Shown here: piece after piece, positions 42,057-49,708 of the stretch
Layout: each line of letters opens with the position of its first letter
Numbering within the stretch: position 1 is the stretch's first letter
From: Bacteroidales bacterium
GTDB lineage: Bacteria; Bacteroidota; Bacteroidia; Bacteroidales; Lentimicrobiaceae
Direction: 5' to 3'
Length of the DNA: 50,165 bases
Assembly: GCA_022837485.1 (NCBI GenBank)
Contig: JALHHH010000019.1
Span: forward strand, 1-50,165
The notes under the pieces: generated by a model
The model's input: the letters and a program-made list of their open reading frames with translations, nothing else
Told to the model about the DNA's origin: nothing
Databases searched by the model: none
Made by a program: the position numbers and the translations under genes

Positions 42057-42392
42057 ATGAAACTTTTTACATCGAAGTTGACAGCCGCTGTGCTGTTGTT
42101 TTTTTTCATGCTTGGAATCGTTAATGTAGCCGATGCCGCATTTGCCGGCAAAAAGGCTCCCGTACCCGCAACCACCGAAACCACGGTAATGGTTCCGGAG
42201 GCTGCTCCATCCGTAGCCCCTGCTGCCGACACCGACACTCTTCTTCTGGTAATCCTGAGCTTTATCCTGCCTCCCCTGGCCGTATATCTGAAGTACGACG
42301 ACGCAGGAACTCCGTTTATCGTAAATCTGCTGCTAACCATCTTTTTCTGGATTCCGGGTGTTATCCACGCCCTGTATCACGTATTAAAGTAA
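42057..42392 (+). CDS. Pmp3/YqaE-family membrane protein with signal peptide
   Basis: A 111-residue protein. Residues 1-27 form a signal or first helix (AAVLLFFFMLGIVNVADA). An Ala/Pro/Thr linker follows (about 30-60), then the Pmp3 (UPF0057) domain of two helices: LLLVILSFILPPLAVYLKYDDAGTPFIVNLLLTIFFWIPGVIHALYHVL, with the family's LPP..V and P..IHA.Y. Typical Pmp3 proteins are only about 50-60 residues, so the exported N-terminal extension is a Bacteroidota feature. The family is tied to membrane potential and salt stress in yeast. Its function here is unknown. Confidence 0.85.
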   Translation: MKLFTSKLTAAVLLFFFMLGIVNVADAAFAGKKAPVPATTETTVMVPEAAPSVAPAADTDTLLLVILSFILPPLAVYLKYDDAGTPFIVNLLLTIFFWIPGVIHALYHVLK

Positions 42393-42418
42393 TGTAATCC
42401 GAACCCATTGACGACGGA

Positions 42419-42445
42419 GCCGCACAGGGGTGCGGCTTTGTTTTT
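42419..42445 (+). terminator. terminator of the Pmp3-family gene
   Basis: GCCGCAC (42419-42425), loop AGGG, GTGCGGC (42430-42436), then TTTGTTTTT. A textbook intrinsic terminator 27 bases after the stop. Confidence 0.85.
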
Positions 42446-42588
42446 ATAATAGAAGAGACGAAGAAAAGCGACCATTTGAGAAAAGTTGGGATGTATTTGG
42501 AAAATTGAGGGCTGCTTACTTTTCTTTTTGATTTTTTTTGTAAATTTGCCATCCCAATTCGGGTTTAACTGCAGCAAAATTGCTGCCC

Positions 42589-42662
42589 GGGCCTATAGCT
42601 CAGTCGGTTAGAGCACCTGACTCATAATCAGGTGGTCCCTGGTTCAAGTCCAGGTGGACCAT
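42589..42662 (+). tRNA. tRNA with anticodon CAU (Met or Ile2)
   Basis: A cloverleaf is read: acceptor GGGCCTA, D arm GCTC-AGTCGGTTA-GAGC, anticodon arm CCTGA-CTCATAA-TCAGG with CAU, variable TGGTC, T arm CCTGG-TTCAAGT-CCAGG. The 3' acceptor strand is TGGACCA, which leaves C4-A69 and G1-A72 unpaired, and no CCA is encoded. Elongator Met or lysidine-type Ile2 cannot be separated by eye. The D and T arms make initiator Met unlikely. Confidence 0.85.
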
Positions 42663-42686
42663 TTGCAGGGACAGCAGATTATCCGG

Positions 42687-42718
42687 TTGGCATTCTTCAT
42701 GCATTAATGCTATATTTG
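42687..42718 (+). promoter_or_regulatory. promoter of the PQQ dehydrogenase gene
   Basis: TTG (42687-42689), 21 bases, then a perfect TATATTTG (42711-42718). Transcription near 42725 fits the ATG at 42743 and rules out the in-frame start at 42632 inside the tRNA. Confidence 0.6.
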
Positions 42719-42742
42719 TATTTCAACCATTATTTTCCCGCC

Positions 42743-44176
42743 ATGAAACGAAATCTGATCCTCCTCGCCGGCCTCGTCGTATTTGCACTTGCCGTGATGT
42801 CCGGCTTTAGGTGGTTTAATAACAACGCCAAACCCGGAACTTCCGCCCCGGACAATCCCGCAGCCCTCAATTACCAGACCTATTGCGCCGGCTGCCACGG
42901 CGAAAAACTCGAGAAGTTTACCGCCAAAAAATGGATGGACGAACCCGGTAATGCTTCCATCATCCGAAGCATCAAAACGGGACTTGAAGCAGAGGGAATG
43001 CCGGCATTCAGACAGACTTTTACGGACACCGAAATCGGGGAACTGGCCGCTTACGTAAGAAAAGGAATCCCCGCCGACAGAAGTACGCTGAAACCTGCTT
43101 TCAGAGAAGGAGATGTTACAACGTCGGAGGTGCAGGATTTTATCGTTGAAACCGTTGTTACCGGTCTGGATGTGCCCTGGGGACTTGCATTTCTGCCCGG
43201 TGGCGACCTGCTGATTTCGGAACGCTCCGGTACCCTCCACCGCTTTTCTAAAGGAAAACTATCCCCGCCCATCGATGGCCTGCCACCCATACGGGCGAAA
43301 GGACAGGGCGGACTGCTCGACTTGTGCCTGCATCCCGGTTACCAGGAGAATGGATGGATTTACATCGCGTACAGCGCCCTTTATACCGAAAACGGGAAAG
43401 ACCTCAGCAATACGGCCATCATGCGGGCAAAACTCGATGGCAACAAGCTTACGGATCAGCAGGTTATTTTCAGGGGAACCCCCTATACCGACCGCTCACA
43501 CCACTTCGGATGCAAACTGGCCTTCGACGGCAAAGGACATCTGTTTTTCGGCATTGGCGACCGGGGACAGCACTTCGTTTTCCCCCAGGAGCTCAACAAT
43601 GCCAACGGAAAGATCCACCGCATCCACGACGATGGCTCCATCCCCGACGATAATCCGTTTGCAAATGTAAATGGCGCACTGCCTTCCATCTACAGCTACG
43701 GACACCGGAATCCGCAGGGCACTTGCATACATCCGCAAACCGGCGAACTCTGGGTGTCGGAACACGGACCCCGCGGGGGAGATGAGCTAAACCTGACCCA
43801 ACCGGGAAAAAACTACGGATGGCCGGTAATCTCCTACGGGATAAATTACGACGGAACCATTCTGACCGATCTCACGGAAAAGGAAGGCATGGAACAGCCC
43901 GTTTATTACTGGACCCCCTCCATCGCTCCCTGCGGGATGACATTCCTCACCGGCGAACGGTATAAAAACTGGAAAAACAACCTCTTTGTAGGTTCTTTGC
44001 GGTTTGAATACCTGGAAAGGGTGGTGATCAACGGCAAGTCAGTTACACACACTGAAAAGCTGCTGGAAGGAATCGGACGTGTAAGAAACGTAGTGGTAAG
44101 CCCCGACGGACTCCTGTACGTGGCAACCGAAACCCCGGGCAAAATCGTGCGCCTGATCCCCGTAGAGAAAAAATGA
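42743..44176 (+). CDS. cytochrome c-PQQ aldose sugar dehydrogenase fusion
   Basis: A 477-residue periplasmic quinoprotein. An N-terminal helix (about 4-22) exports or anchors it. A cytochrome c domain follows (YCAGCHGEK, haem Cys48/Cys51/His52, likely Met ligand Met86 in EGMPAF). The six-bladed propeller of soluble glucose/aldose dehydrogenase fills about 130-470. Landmarks shared with E. coli YliI are DVPWGLAFLP, GLLDLCLHPGY, RSHHFGCKLAFDG with the catalytic His254, SYGHRNPQG, SEHGPRGGDELN and KNYGWP. It should oxidise aldoses and hand electrons to its own haem. The cofactor must be imported or made, and no pqq synthesis genes are present. A TonB receptor follows at once. Confidence 0.92.
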   Translation: MKRNLILLAGLVVFALAVMSGFRWFNNNAKPGTSAPDNPAALNYQTYCAGCHGEKLEKFTAKKWMDEPGNASIIRSIKTGLEAEGMPAFRQTFTDTEIGELAAYVRKGIPADRSTLKPAFREGDVTTSEVQDFIVETVVTGLDVPWGLAFLPGGDLLISERSGTLHRFSKGKLSPPIDGLPPIRAKGQGGLLDLCLHPGYQENGWIYIAYSALYTENGKDLSNTAIMRAKLDGNKLTDQQVIFRGTPYTDRSHHFGCKLAFDGKGHLFFGIGDRGQHFVFPQELNNANGKIHRIHDDGSIPDDNPFANVNGALPSIYSYGHRNPQGTCIHPQTGELWVSEHGPRGGDELNLTQPGKNYGWPVISYGINYDGTILTDLTEKEGMEQPVYYWTPSIAPCGMTFLTGERYKNWKNNLFVGSLRFEYLERVVINGKSVTHTEKLLEGIGRVRNVVVSPDGLLYVATETPGKIVRLIPVEKK

Positions 44177-44252
44177 TTCCATTGTCTCCCGGCAACGGAT
44201 GAACAGCCGGAGACAGTCCTTCAACCGGATTTTCGTTCAAATAGCTGCCCGG

Positions 44253-46316
44253 ATGCCCGTTAAAAGTCTGACCATAATACTCCCCCTCATCCTGCTATTG
44301 CTGTCGGGGCAAATCCATGTTTCCGGTCAAACCGGCGAACCTCCTGCAAACGGTCAGCAATCGCCCGATTCTGCCATTCTCCTGGAGAAAATCACCATCG
44401 AAGGCTTTCGCTTAAGCAGCCATCTGCGATTATTCCCGGGAAATATGGCCGTGGTTTCCGGCAGGGAACTCAGCCCTGCCGACGGTACCAGCCTGGCTAC
44501 AACGCTCAATACCATACCGGGCGTAATCATGCAGAGCGGTACCTATGCCACCAACCGAATCGTAATCAGGGGAATGGGGAGCAGAACGCCCTACAATACC
44601 AACCGCATCAAAGCCTACCTCAACGACATCCCGTTAACGGCTTCCGACGGCATTTCAACGCCCGAAGACATCGACGCTTCCGGACTCGCACGGATGGAGG
44701 TGATCCGGGGTCCGGCCTCCGCTTTGTACGGATCGGGACTCGGAGGAAGCATAAATCTTTTTACTCCCGATAAATTGCGGCAGGAAGGAATACTCAATGC
44801 AGGCTACGGAAGCTTTAACACCCTGAGGACCGGCTTCTCGGGAACACTCAACACCGAAAAATCGGGCTGGTGGGGCAGCCTCAGCCACCTGAACTCGGAC
44901 GGATACCGCGACAACAACGAATTTAATCGGACAACGCTCATCACTACGGGCAAATGGAGACAACCCAAATGGACGCTTAAATCCACGCTGTTTCTTACGC
45001 GTTCGGATGGCGAAATACCGAGTTCGCTGGGCAAAACACAGTTTGAAAACGAACCGCGGGCTGCTGCCCCCAACTGGGCCGAAATTAAGGGATACAAGCG
45101 CATACGCAAAGCCCTGGCTGGCGTTACCCTTTTCAACAGCCTGTCGCCCACACTCAGCAGCCAGCTGACCCTTTACGGAAAATGGAGCGATAATTACGAA
45201 AAACGCCCGTTCAACAACCTCGGCGACCGGACGCTGAGTGCCGGATTGCGCGGCAAACTAAGTCATACACGAAAACTTACCGACTGGGTGCTCGGTATTG
45301 ACTGGAGTGTGGAGCAGTATAAATGGAAACTTGACAAAGACAATGACTTGCTGAATGAAAACCGCGAAAACCGGAGCCATCTCAGCCTGTTTGCCGTCGT
45401 AAATTACCGGCCGGTACAGAAGCTTAACGTTTCGCTTGCCGGAAATCTTATCGGCATCCGCTACCGCCTTACCGACCTGTTTGCCGGCGACGGCGATCGT
45501 TCGGGAAGCAGGAACTTTCCGCTGATAGCATCGCCGCGGCTCGGAATCAACTACGCGGCCGGCGATCGCCTTGCTTTCTTTGCCTCTGCCGGCCACGGGT
45601 TCTCCATGCCTTCGCCCGAAGAAACCCTGTTGCCCGAAGGAAACGTAAATCCTGACATCCAACCCGAACAGGGCATGCAGTACGAAGCCGGAACACGGAT
45701 GCGTCTGTTTGAAGAAGCACTGGAGGCAGAAATATCCGTTTACCGGATAGACCTCCGAAACCTTCTGGTAACAAAGCGGATCACCGAGGACATTTTCACC
45801 GGAATCAATGCCGGGAAAACCATCCATCACGGCATGGAACTGCTGCTGCGAAACCGCATTTTCGATTTCCGGAACTTCCCGGGGAAACTGACATCCGCGT
45901 TAAGCTATGCCTTTTCGCGAAACCGCTTCATCGATTTTACCGACGATGGGAATACCTACGACGGCAACAAACTTCCCGGAATCCCCGAACAAAATGCACA
46001 ACTGCAGCTCCTCTGGAATCCAGCCGCTGATCTCGCAATCCACGCCCGCCTTCAGTATACGGGAAGTCAGTTCCTGAACGATGCCAACACCCTGAACTAC
46101 GGGAGCTATTTTCTGCTCCACCTGAAATTACAGTCGGCGTTCCCATTGAAAAAAGCCGGAAATCTGAATATATATGCAGGCATCCAGAACCTTACCGGTA
46201 CGCACTATGCCTCTATGCTTCTGGTAAATGCACCAGCGTTCGGCAGCGGCGAACCGCGTTATTATTACCCGGGCCTGCCCAGACATTTTTATGCGGGAGT
46301 AGAATTCAGGTTCTAA
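44253..46316 (+). CDS. TonB-dependent receptor, PqqU/YncD-like
   Basis: Outer-membrane receptor of 687 residues with a signal peptide (SLTIILPLILLLLSGQIHVSG). The plug domain has VIRGMGSRT-type text (IVIRGMGSRTPYNTNRIKAYLND, ARMEVIRGPASALYGSGLGGSINLFT), and a 22-strand barrel ends in Phe (YAGVEFRF). It lacks the CarboxypepD-like extension and SusD partner of glycan receptors. The plug (IRG.GSR..Y....I..Y...IP...DG) and the C-terminus (NL....Y....LVN....G..RYY.P..PR.F) resemble E. coli YncD, now PqqU, a PQQ importer, as I recall its sequence. Placement directly after a PQQ enzyme supports PQQ transport. The Met at 44253 gives the better signal; an upstream Met at 44199 is possible. Confidence 0.85.
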   Translation: MPVKSLTIILPLILLLLSGQIHVSGQTGEPPANGQQSPDSAILLEKITIEGFRLSSHLRLFPGNMAVVSGRELSPADGTSLATTLNTIPGVIMQSGTYATNRIVIRGMGSRTPYNTNRIKAYLNDIPLTASDGISTPEDIDASGLARMEVIRGPASALYGSGLGGSINLFTPDKLRQEGILNAGYGSFNTLRTGFSGTLNTEKSGWWGSLSHLNSDGYRDNNEFNRTTLITTGKWRQPKWTLKSTLFLTRSDGEIPSSLGKTQFENEPRAAAPNWAEIKGYKRIRKALAGVTLFNSLSPTLSSQLTLYGKWSDNYEKRPFNNLGDRTLSAGLRGKLSHTRKLTDWVLGIDWSVEQYKWKLDKDNDLLNENRENRSHLSLFAVVNYRPVQKLNVSLAGNLIGIRYRLTDLFAGDGDRSGSRNFPLIASPRLGINYAAGDRLAFFASAGHGFSMPSPEETLLPEGNVNPDIQPEQGMQYEAGTRMRLFEEALEAEISVYRIDLRNLLVTKRITEDIFTGINAGKTIHHGMELLLRNRIFDFRNFPGKLTSALSYAFSRNRFIDFTDDGNTYDGNKLPGIPEQNAQLQLLWNPAADLAIHARLQYTGSQFLNDANTLNYGSYFLLHLKLQSAFPLKKAGNLNIYAGIQNLTGTHYASMLLVNAPAFGSGEPRYYYPGLPRHFYAGVEFRF

Positions 46317-46676
46317 ACCGGCAGCATCGGACCGCGAGCCGTTCCCTTCCCATTTTCCCAAACCCAAAATGCCCAATAACACTTATCACTTCTCTCCTCA
46401 TTTAATGGCCCCGCCTTCCCATTTTGCGTATCTTTGGAATTATCGCCTGCTTTCCGCAGGCTTTTGTTCCCTGCCGGATCGATAATTCGTCCGGCCGGAA
46501 TTCGTTTGTCTGCCCGGAAAAGATTCTCTCACCGGGACGCTTTCCCGCAAAGGAAAGGGAAACAAAGCGGCATGTCCGGTATGTACCATTTTAAGTCCTG
46601 ACGATTCCCACTACGAGTATGCATTCCGGCGGCAAATTTTTAATCAATCCGTTATTAACCTTTAAAACATCAAAAA
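46317..46676 (+). promoter_or_regulatory. dodecin upstream region with hairpin-rich leader
   Basis: A perfect -7 box TATCTTTG lies at 46429-46436. After it come four short hairpins in a row: GCCTGC/GCAGGC (46445-46461, with TTTTGTT after it), GCCGGA/TCCGGC (46473-46495), CCCGG/CCGGG (46513-46536) and CTTTCC/GGAAAG (46540-46557). The first may just end the receptor transcript. The others would lie in the leader of the dodecin mRNA. Bases 46317-46428 and 46560-46676 show nothing clear. Confidence 0.4.
46445..46468 (+). terminator. possible terminator after the TonB receptor gene
   Basis: GCCTGC-TTTCC-GCAGGC followed by TTTTGTT, 129 bases past the receptor stop. It also stands just after a -7 box, so it could instead be the first hairpin of the next leader. 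Confidence 0.5.
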
Positions 46677-46880
46677 ATGGCAGTACTTAAAGTAATTGAA
46701 ATCCTTGCTTCCTCCGAAAAAAGCTGGGAAGATGCAGCAAAAAAAGCCGTCGACACGGCATCAAAGACCCTGAAGGGCATCACATCCGTTTACATCCAGG
46801 ATATGAGTGCCGTGGTTAAGGAAAATAAAATCACGGAATTCAGGGTAAACTGCAAAATTACCTTTGAGGTTATGGATTAA
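46677..46880 (+). CDS. dodecin (flavin-binding storage protein)
   Basis: A 67-residue dodecin, which forms a hollow 12-mer that binds flavins and may store them or protect from light damage. The family pattern is complete: LKVIEILASSEKSWEDAAKKAVDTASKTLKGITSVYIQDMSAVVKENKITEFRVNCKITFEV, with the flavin-stacking Trp in SWEDAA and the Gln in VYIQDM as commonly seen. The ATG at 46677 follows an A-rich stretch. The gene is monocistronic with an apparent hairpin 35 bases after its stop. Confidence 0.93.
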   Translation: MAVLKVIEILASSEKSWEDAAKKAVDTASKTLKGITSVYIQDMSAVVKENKITEFRVNCKITFEVMD

Positions 46881-46914
46881 TCCTCAATGCCTTTCCCTTT
46901 TCAGGAAAGAAAAA

Positions 46915-46948
46915 CAAGCCGGGAGATGCCTTACAATCTTCCGGCTTG
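46915..46948 (+). terminator. hairpin after dodecin
   Basis: CAAGCCGGGAGA pairs with TCTTCCGGCTTG over 12 positions with one G-T pair around a 10-base loop. There is no strong T tract, so termination is likely but not certain. Confidence 0.55.
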
Positions 46949-47533
46949 CCGTTTACAGAAGGTACGACGCTTCACGGCCGTACAGTACTGCTCCTCTGCT
47001 CTCCGCAATTCCGCTATGCCCGCCAGTGCTTTCAGCGCAAAGGTAAGATTTGGTTAGCAATCCGGAATCCGTTTTAACTGCGCCTGAAGCAATAACATTT
47101 CCCTTTCCCGATCCATCTACTTCCCGGCCGTTGGTCGTACGCCATCCGACGCACCGCAACAGGAAATTCAACAGCGTTTTAATCATAAGCGGTGATTTTA
47201 TGTAAAATGCTCGTTCTCTGATGGTTCTTTTCATTAAACCCGGACTAATTTTAATTGATTTACAATGCAAACCGACCCACCGGTTCCAGCCATCCCCCCC
47301 GAGAAAAGATTGGGAAAGAGAACCGGCACATCTTTCGTTTCCCTCGTATATACCTTCCCTTTTCATTTACCGGTTCATATTTTTTGCTTTTGTGGCTTAA
47401 ACCACACGCTCGTATGGTTTCGTTTTGCTTTCGTGAAACTTTTATCGACTTTCGTGAAATTTCTTCCGGCATTTGCATCGTTCCGGCCGATTCAACCTTA
47501 ACTTCAGGGGACATACATATAGTTTCTGCTTAC

Positions 47534-47596
47534 ATTATTGAATGTTCTGCATGCATTATTGCATGTTCTGCATGCATTATTGTATGTTCTGCCGCA
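47534..47596. repeat. three tandem copies of a 21-base repeat
   Basis: Units at 47534-47554, 47555-47575 and 47576-47596 share ATTATTG, then one variable base (A, C or T), then ATGTTCTGC. The last unit diverges at its end. There are no spacers between units. The unit length is a multiple of three, but no gene is supported here. Confidence 0.9.
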
Positions 47597-47817
47597 CGTA
47601 TACGTTTGCTTATGCTGAATTATTCGCCTCCTTCGTGAATCCCGGTCCGTACACAAATCAAATTCTTACTTCCTACTTCTTACCTCCTACCTCCTGCCTC
47701 CTGCCTCTGCCCCCTCAAACACAAAATCCCCATCCGTACCCAAATCCCCCTCAACCTCAACCTTACCCTTCATCCGAACGTTTCCATTTGTATATTTACA
47801 AAAAACTTCTCCCTCCT

Positions 47818-48855
47818 ATGAAAAAGACACAACTACTTATCAGCATTGCCCTCCTTCTATTTGCTTTCGGCTGTAAATCAGGCCGCAACGACCAGGCTGC
47901 AGCGCTTCAGCACAAAGCCGACAGTCTCATGACCCTGGCCGGCAATTTCTTCAAGCCTCTTCCGGCGGAAGCCCTGAACCCCGAAAATCCGCTGACACCC
48001 GAAAAAGTTGCACTGGGTAAGGCTTTGTATTACGATACCCGCCTTTCGTTCAACCAGACCCAGAGCTGCAACACCTGTCACGACCTTCAGAAGTTTGGTG
48101 TCGACAACCTTCCTACCAGTCCGGGCGACAACGGCTCTCCCGGTACCCGCAACTCCCCCACGGTTTTGAATGCAGCCCTGCATTTCCTGCAGTTCTGGGA
48201 TGGCCGCAACAAAGATGTGGAAGAGCAGGCAGGGGGTCCGGTGATGAATCCGGTGGAGATGAACATGCCCTCCGAAGCCACGGTAATGAGCAGGCTGGCG
48301 GAAGACGAATACTACGTGAAAATGTTCGCGGCTGCATTCCCCGATGAAAAAGAGCCTCTTACCTTTACCAACATGCGCAAGGCGATCGGAGCCTTCGAAC
48401 GCACCCTGCTCACCCCCGCACGTTTCGATCTTTTTCTGACGGGAGATGCAAGCGTACTTACCGAAGAAGAGCTGGACGGCCTCGGTTCCTTCATTGGAAC
48501 GGGCTGCACGGCCTGCCACAACGGCCCTCTGCTTGGCGGAAATATGTTTCAGAAGTACCCGCTTTTCGGCACCCATAAGGAATACACCGGAAGCGAGGTG
48601 GACGACACCGGCAAAATGCAGGTAACCGGCGACGAAGCCGACCGCGACGTGTACAAAGTCCCCTCGTTGCGCAACGTAGCCGTGACCTGGCCCTATTTGC
48701 ACGACGGCAGCCTTACCGACCTGGAAAAAACGGTGGACGTCATGGCCCGCGCCGAACTCAACAAAACCCTTACTCCCGAAGAAATCGGCAACATCACCGC
48801 CTTCCTGAAAACCCTCACCGGAAAGGTGCCGGAAGAGGCGTTGCTGGCGGAGTGA
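47818..48855 (+). CDS. di-haem cytochrome c peroxidase lipoprotein (MauG/CCP family)
   Basis: A 345-residue lipoprotein (MKKTQLLISIALLLFAFGC, Cys19) of the bacterial di-haem peroxidase family. Haem 1 is SCNTCHDL (Cys84, Cys87, His88), haem 2 is GCTACHNGPLLGG (Cys230, Cys233, His234), and LGKALYYDTRLSFNQTQSC, RNSPTVLNAALH, FWDGR and VPSLRNVAVTWPYLHDGS are family segments. It reduces hydrogen peroxide, or carries out MauG-like oxidation, in the periplasm at a membrane. In-frame codons from 47542 are rejected: they encode the 21-base repeats and hide the lipoprotein signal. It converges on the exonuclease gene after 16 bases. Confidence 0.92.
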   Translation: MKKTQLLISIALLLFAFGCKSGRNDQAAALQHKADSLMTLAGNFFKPLPAEALNPENPLTPEKVALGKALYYDTRLSFNQTQSCNTCHDLQKFGVDNLPTSPGDNGSPGTRNSPTVLNAALHFLQFWDGRNKDVEEQAGGPVMNPVEMNMPSEATVMSRLAEDEYYVKMFAAAFPDEKEPLTFTNMRKAIGAFERTLLTPARFDLFLTGDASVLTEEELDGLGSFIGTGCTACHNGPLLGGNMFQKYPLFGTHKEYTGSEVDDTGKMQVTGDEADRDVYKVPSLRNVAVTWPYLHDGSLTDLEKTVDVMARAELNKTLTPEEIGNITAFLKTLTGKVPEEALLAE

Positions 48856-48871
48856 AAAGGGATACTACCGG

Positions 48872-49708
48872 TCACAGCATCGAAAGAAATTCGTCTTCTT
48901 GTATTATCCGGATGGAGGATCCGTTGGCGTTAAGCTCATCGATCTTCTTCAGCTTTTTGGGCCCGGCACCGTAACCAACGATCACATAATCCGTTCTTTT
49001 AGTAACGGAGGTGTCGATGTCGGCACCCATCTTTTGGATGATACCTGCTGCTTCTTCCCGCGGCAGCAACTGCAAAACACCGGTAAAAACAACTTTTTTC
49101 GCGAAAAAGGGATTGTTTTTATCTGCCACATTTTCAAAATCCGGCTTTAAAATGCTGCCCGACAATTGCGTATGCCCGGCAAACGGATCATGCCCTGCGG
49201 TTTCCCGTATACGTAAAAGATCAGGTACAATGCCCTGGTTTAAAAGCATATACGCTTTGGCACAGGTCAGCGCATCCGAAAGGGCGTCGTGGTGCCTCTC
49301 CATCTCAATCTGCAACGACTCAGAAAGGGCCTTCAGGCTGAGCCGCGACATCCTGTACGTACAATCGCACCGGAATTCCGGGGTATTCAGATTATAATAC
49401 GCTAATACGGCATTTAAGACCTTCAGATCGAAGGCCGCATTGTGCGCAACCAGCAGCGTATTGATAAAATACGGTTCAATCTGCATCCATACGTCCGGAA
49501 ACAGGGGCTGATTCCCCGTTCTGCAGGCATCGATGCCGTGAATGCATGAATTTCTCGCGTTGTACGCATTCCCGGGAGGCTGAATGAGGTACGATTGTTT
49601 AAGGGTTATTTGTCCGTTGCGTACTGCCACAAAACCGATCTGACAGATGCTCACCGGATCGGAGGTCGCGGTTTCGGTATCGAAAGCGGTAAAGTTTAAT
49701 GCATTCAT
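48872..49708 (-). CDS. DEDDh exonuclease with C-terminal BRCT domain
   Basis: A 278-residue protein. The exonuclease domain (about 3-165) is DnaQ-like: FTAFDTETA, where the polymerase epsilon form is D-x-E, then VAHNAAFDLKVL and HHDALSDALTCAKAY holding the catalytic His and Asp. A short linker leads to a BRCT domain (about 200-278: FFAKKVVFTGVLQLLPREEAAGIIQKMGADIDTSVTKRTDYVIVG), as at the end of NAD-dependent DNA ligase. Such pairs occur in many bacteria, probably in repair or RNA/DNA trimming. The Met at 49708 is chosen since the 32 codons upstream lack conserved text. Confidence 0.9.
   Translation of the reverse strand: MNALNFTAFDTETATSDPVSICQIGFVAVRNGQITLKQSYLIQPPGNAYNARNSCIHGIDACRTGNQPLFPDVWMQIEPYFINTLLVAHNAAFDLKVLNAVLAYYNLNTPEFRCDCTYRMSRLSLKALSESLQIEMERHHDALSDALTCAKAYMLLNQGIVPDLLRIRETAGHDPFAGHTQLSGSILKPDFENVADKNNPFFAKKVVFTGVLQLLPREEAAGIIQKMGADIDTSVTKRTDYVIVGYGAGPKKLKKIDELNANGSSIRIIQEDEFLSML

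Larger units (their letters stand above)
46881..47817. other. 937-base gene-poor stretch with repeats
   Basis: No convincing gene. The first part holds a 12-bp hairpin (46915-46948), probably ending dodecin. Open frames of 60-137 codons on both strands (for example 47366-46953) show no family motifs. Three 21-base tandem repeats lie at 47534-47596, and a run of 7-base CCTCCTA/CCTCCTG-like units at about 47667-47712. The last 150 bases are strongly pyrimidine/A-rich on this strand. A near -7 box TATATTTA at 47791-47798 could serve the peroxidase gene. Confidence 0.55.

Noticed and set aside
42632..42742. A longer N-terminus for the PQQ dehydrogenase beginning inside the tRNA
   Set aside because: The codons overlap the tRNA T arm and the promoter at 42687-42718; the export helix begins at 42743.
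46953..47366. A 137-codon minus-strand frame in the gene-free stretch
   Set aside because: No signal, domain or promoter pair was found. A lone TACCTTTG at 47045-47038 lies inside the frame rather than before it.
47534..47596. CRISPR array
   Set aside because: The three 21-base units are directly adjacent with no spacers, and no cas genes are present.
47542..47817. A longer N-terminus for the di-haem peroxidase
   Set aside because: The extension is encoded by tandem repeats and would bury the lipoprotein signal.
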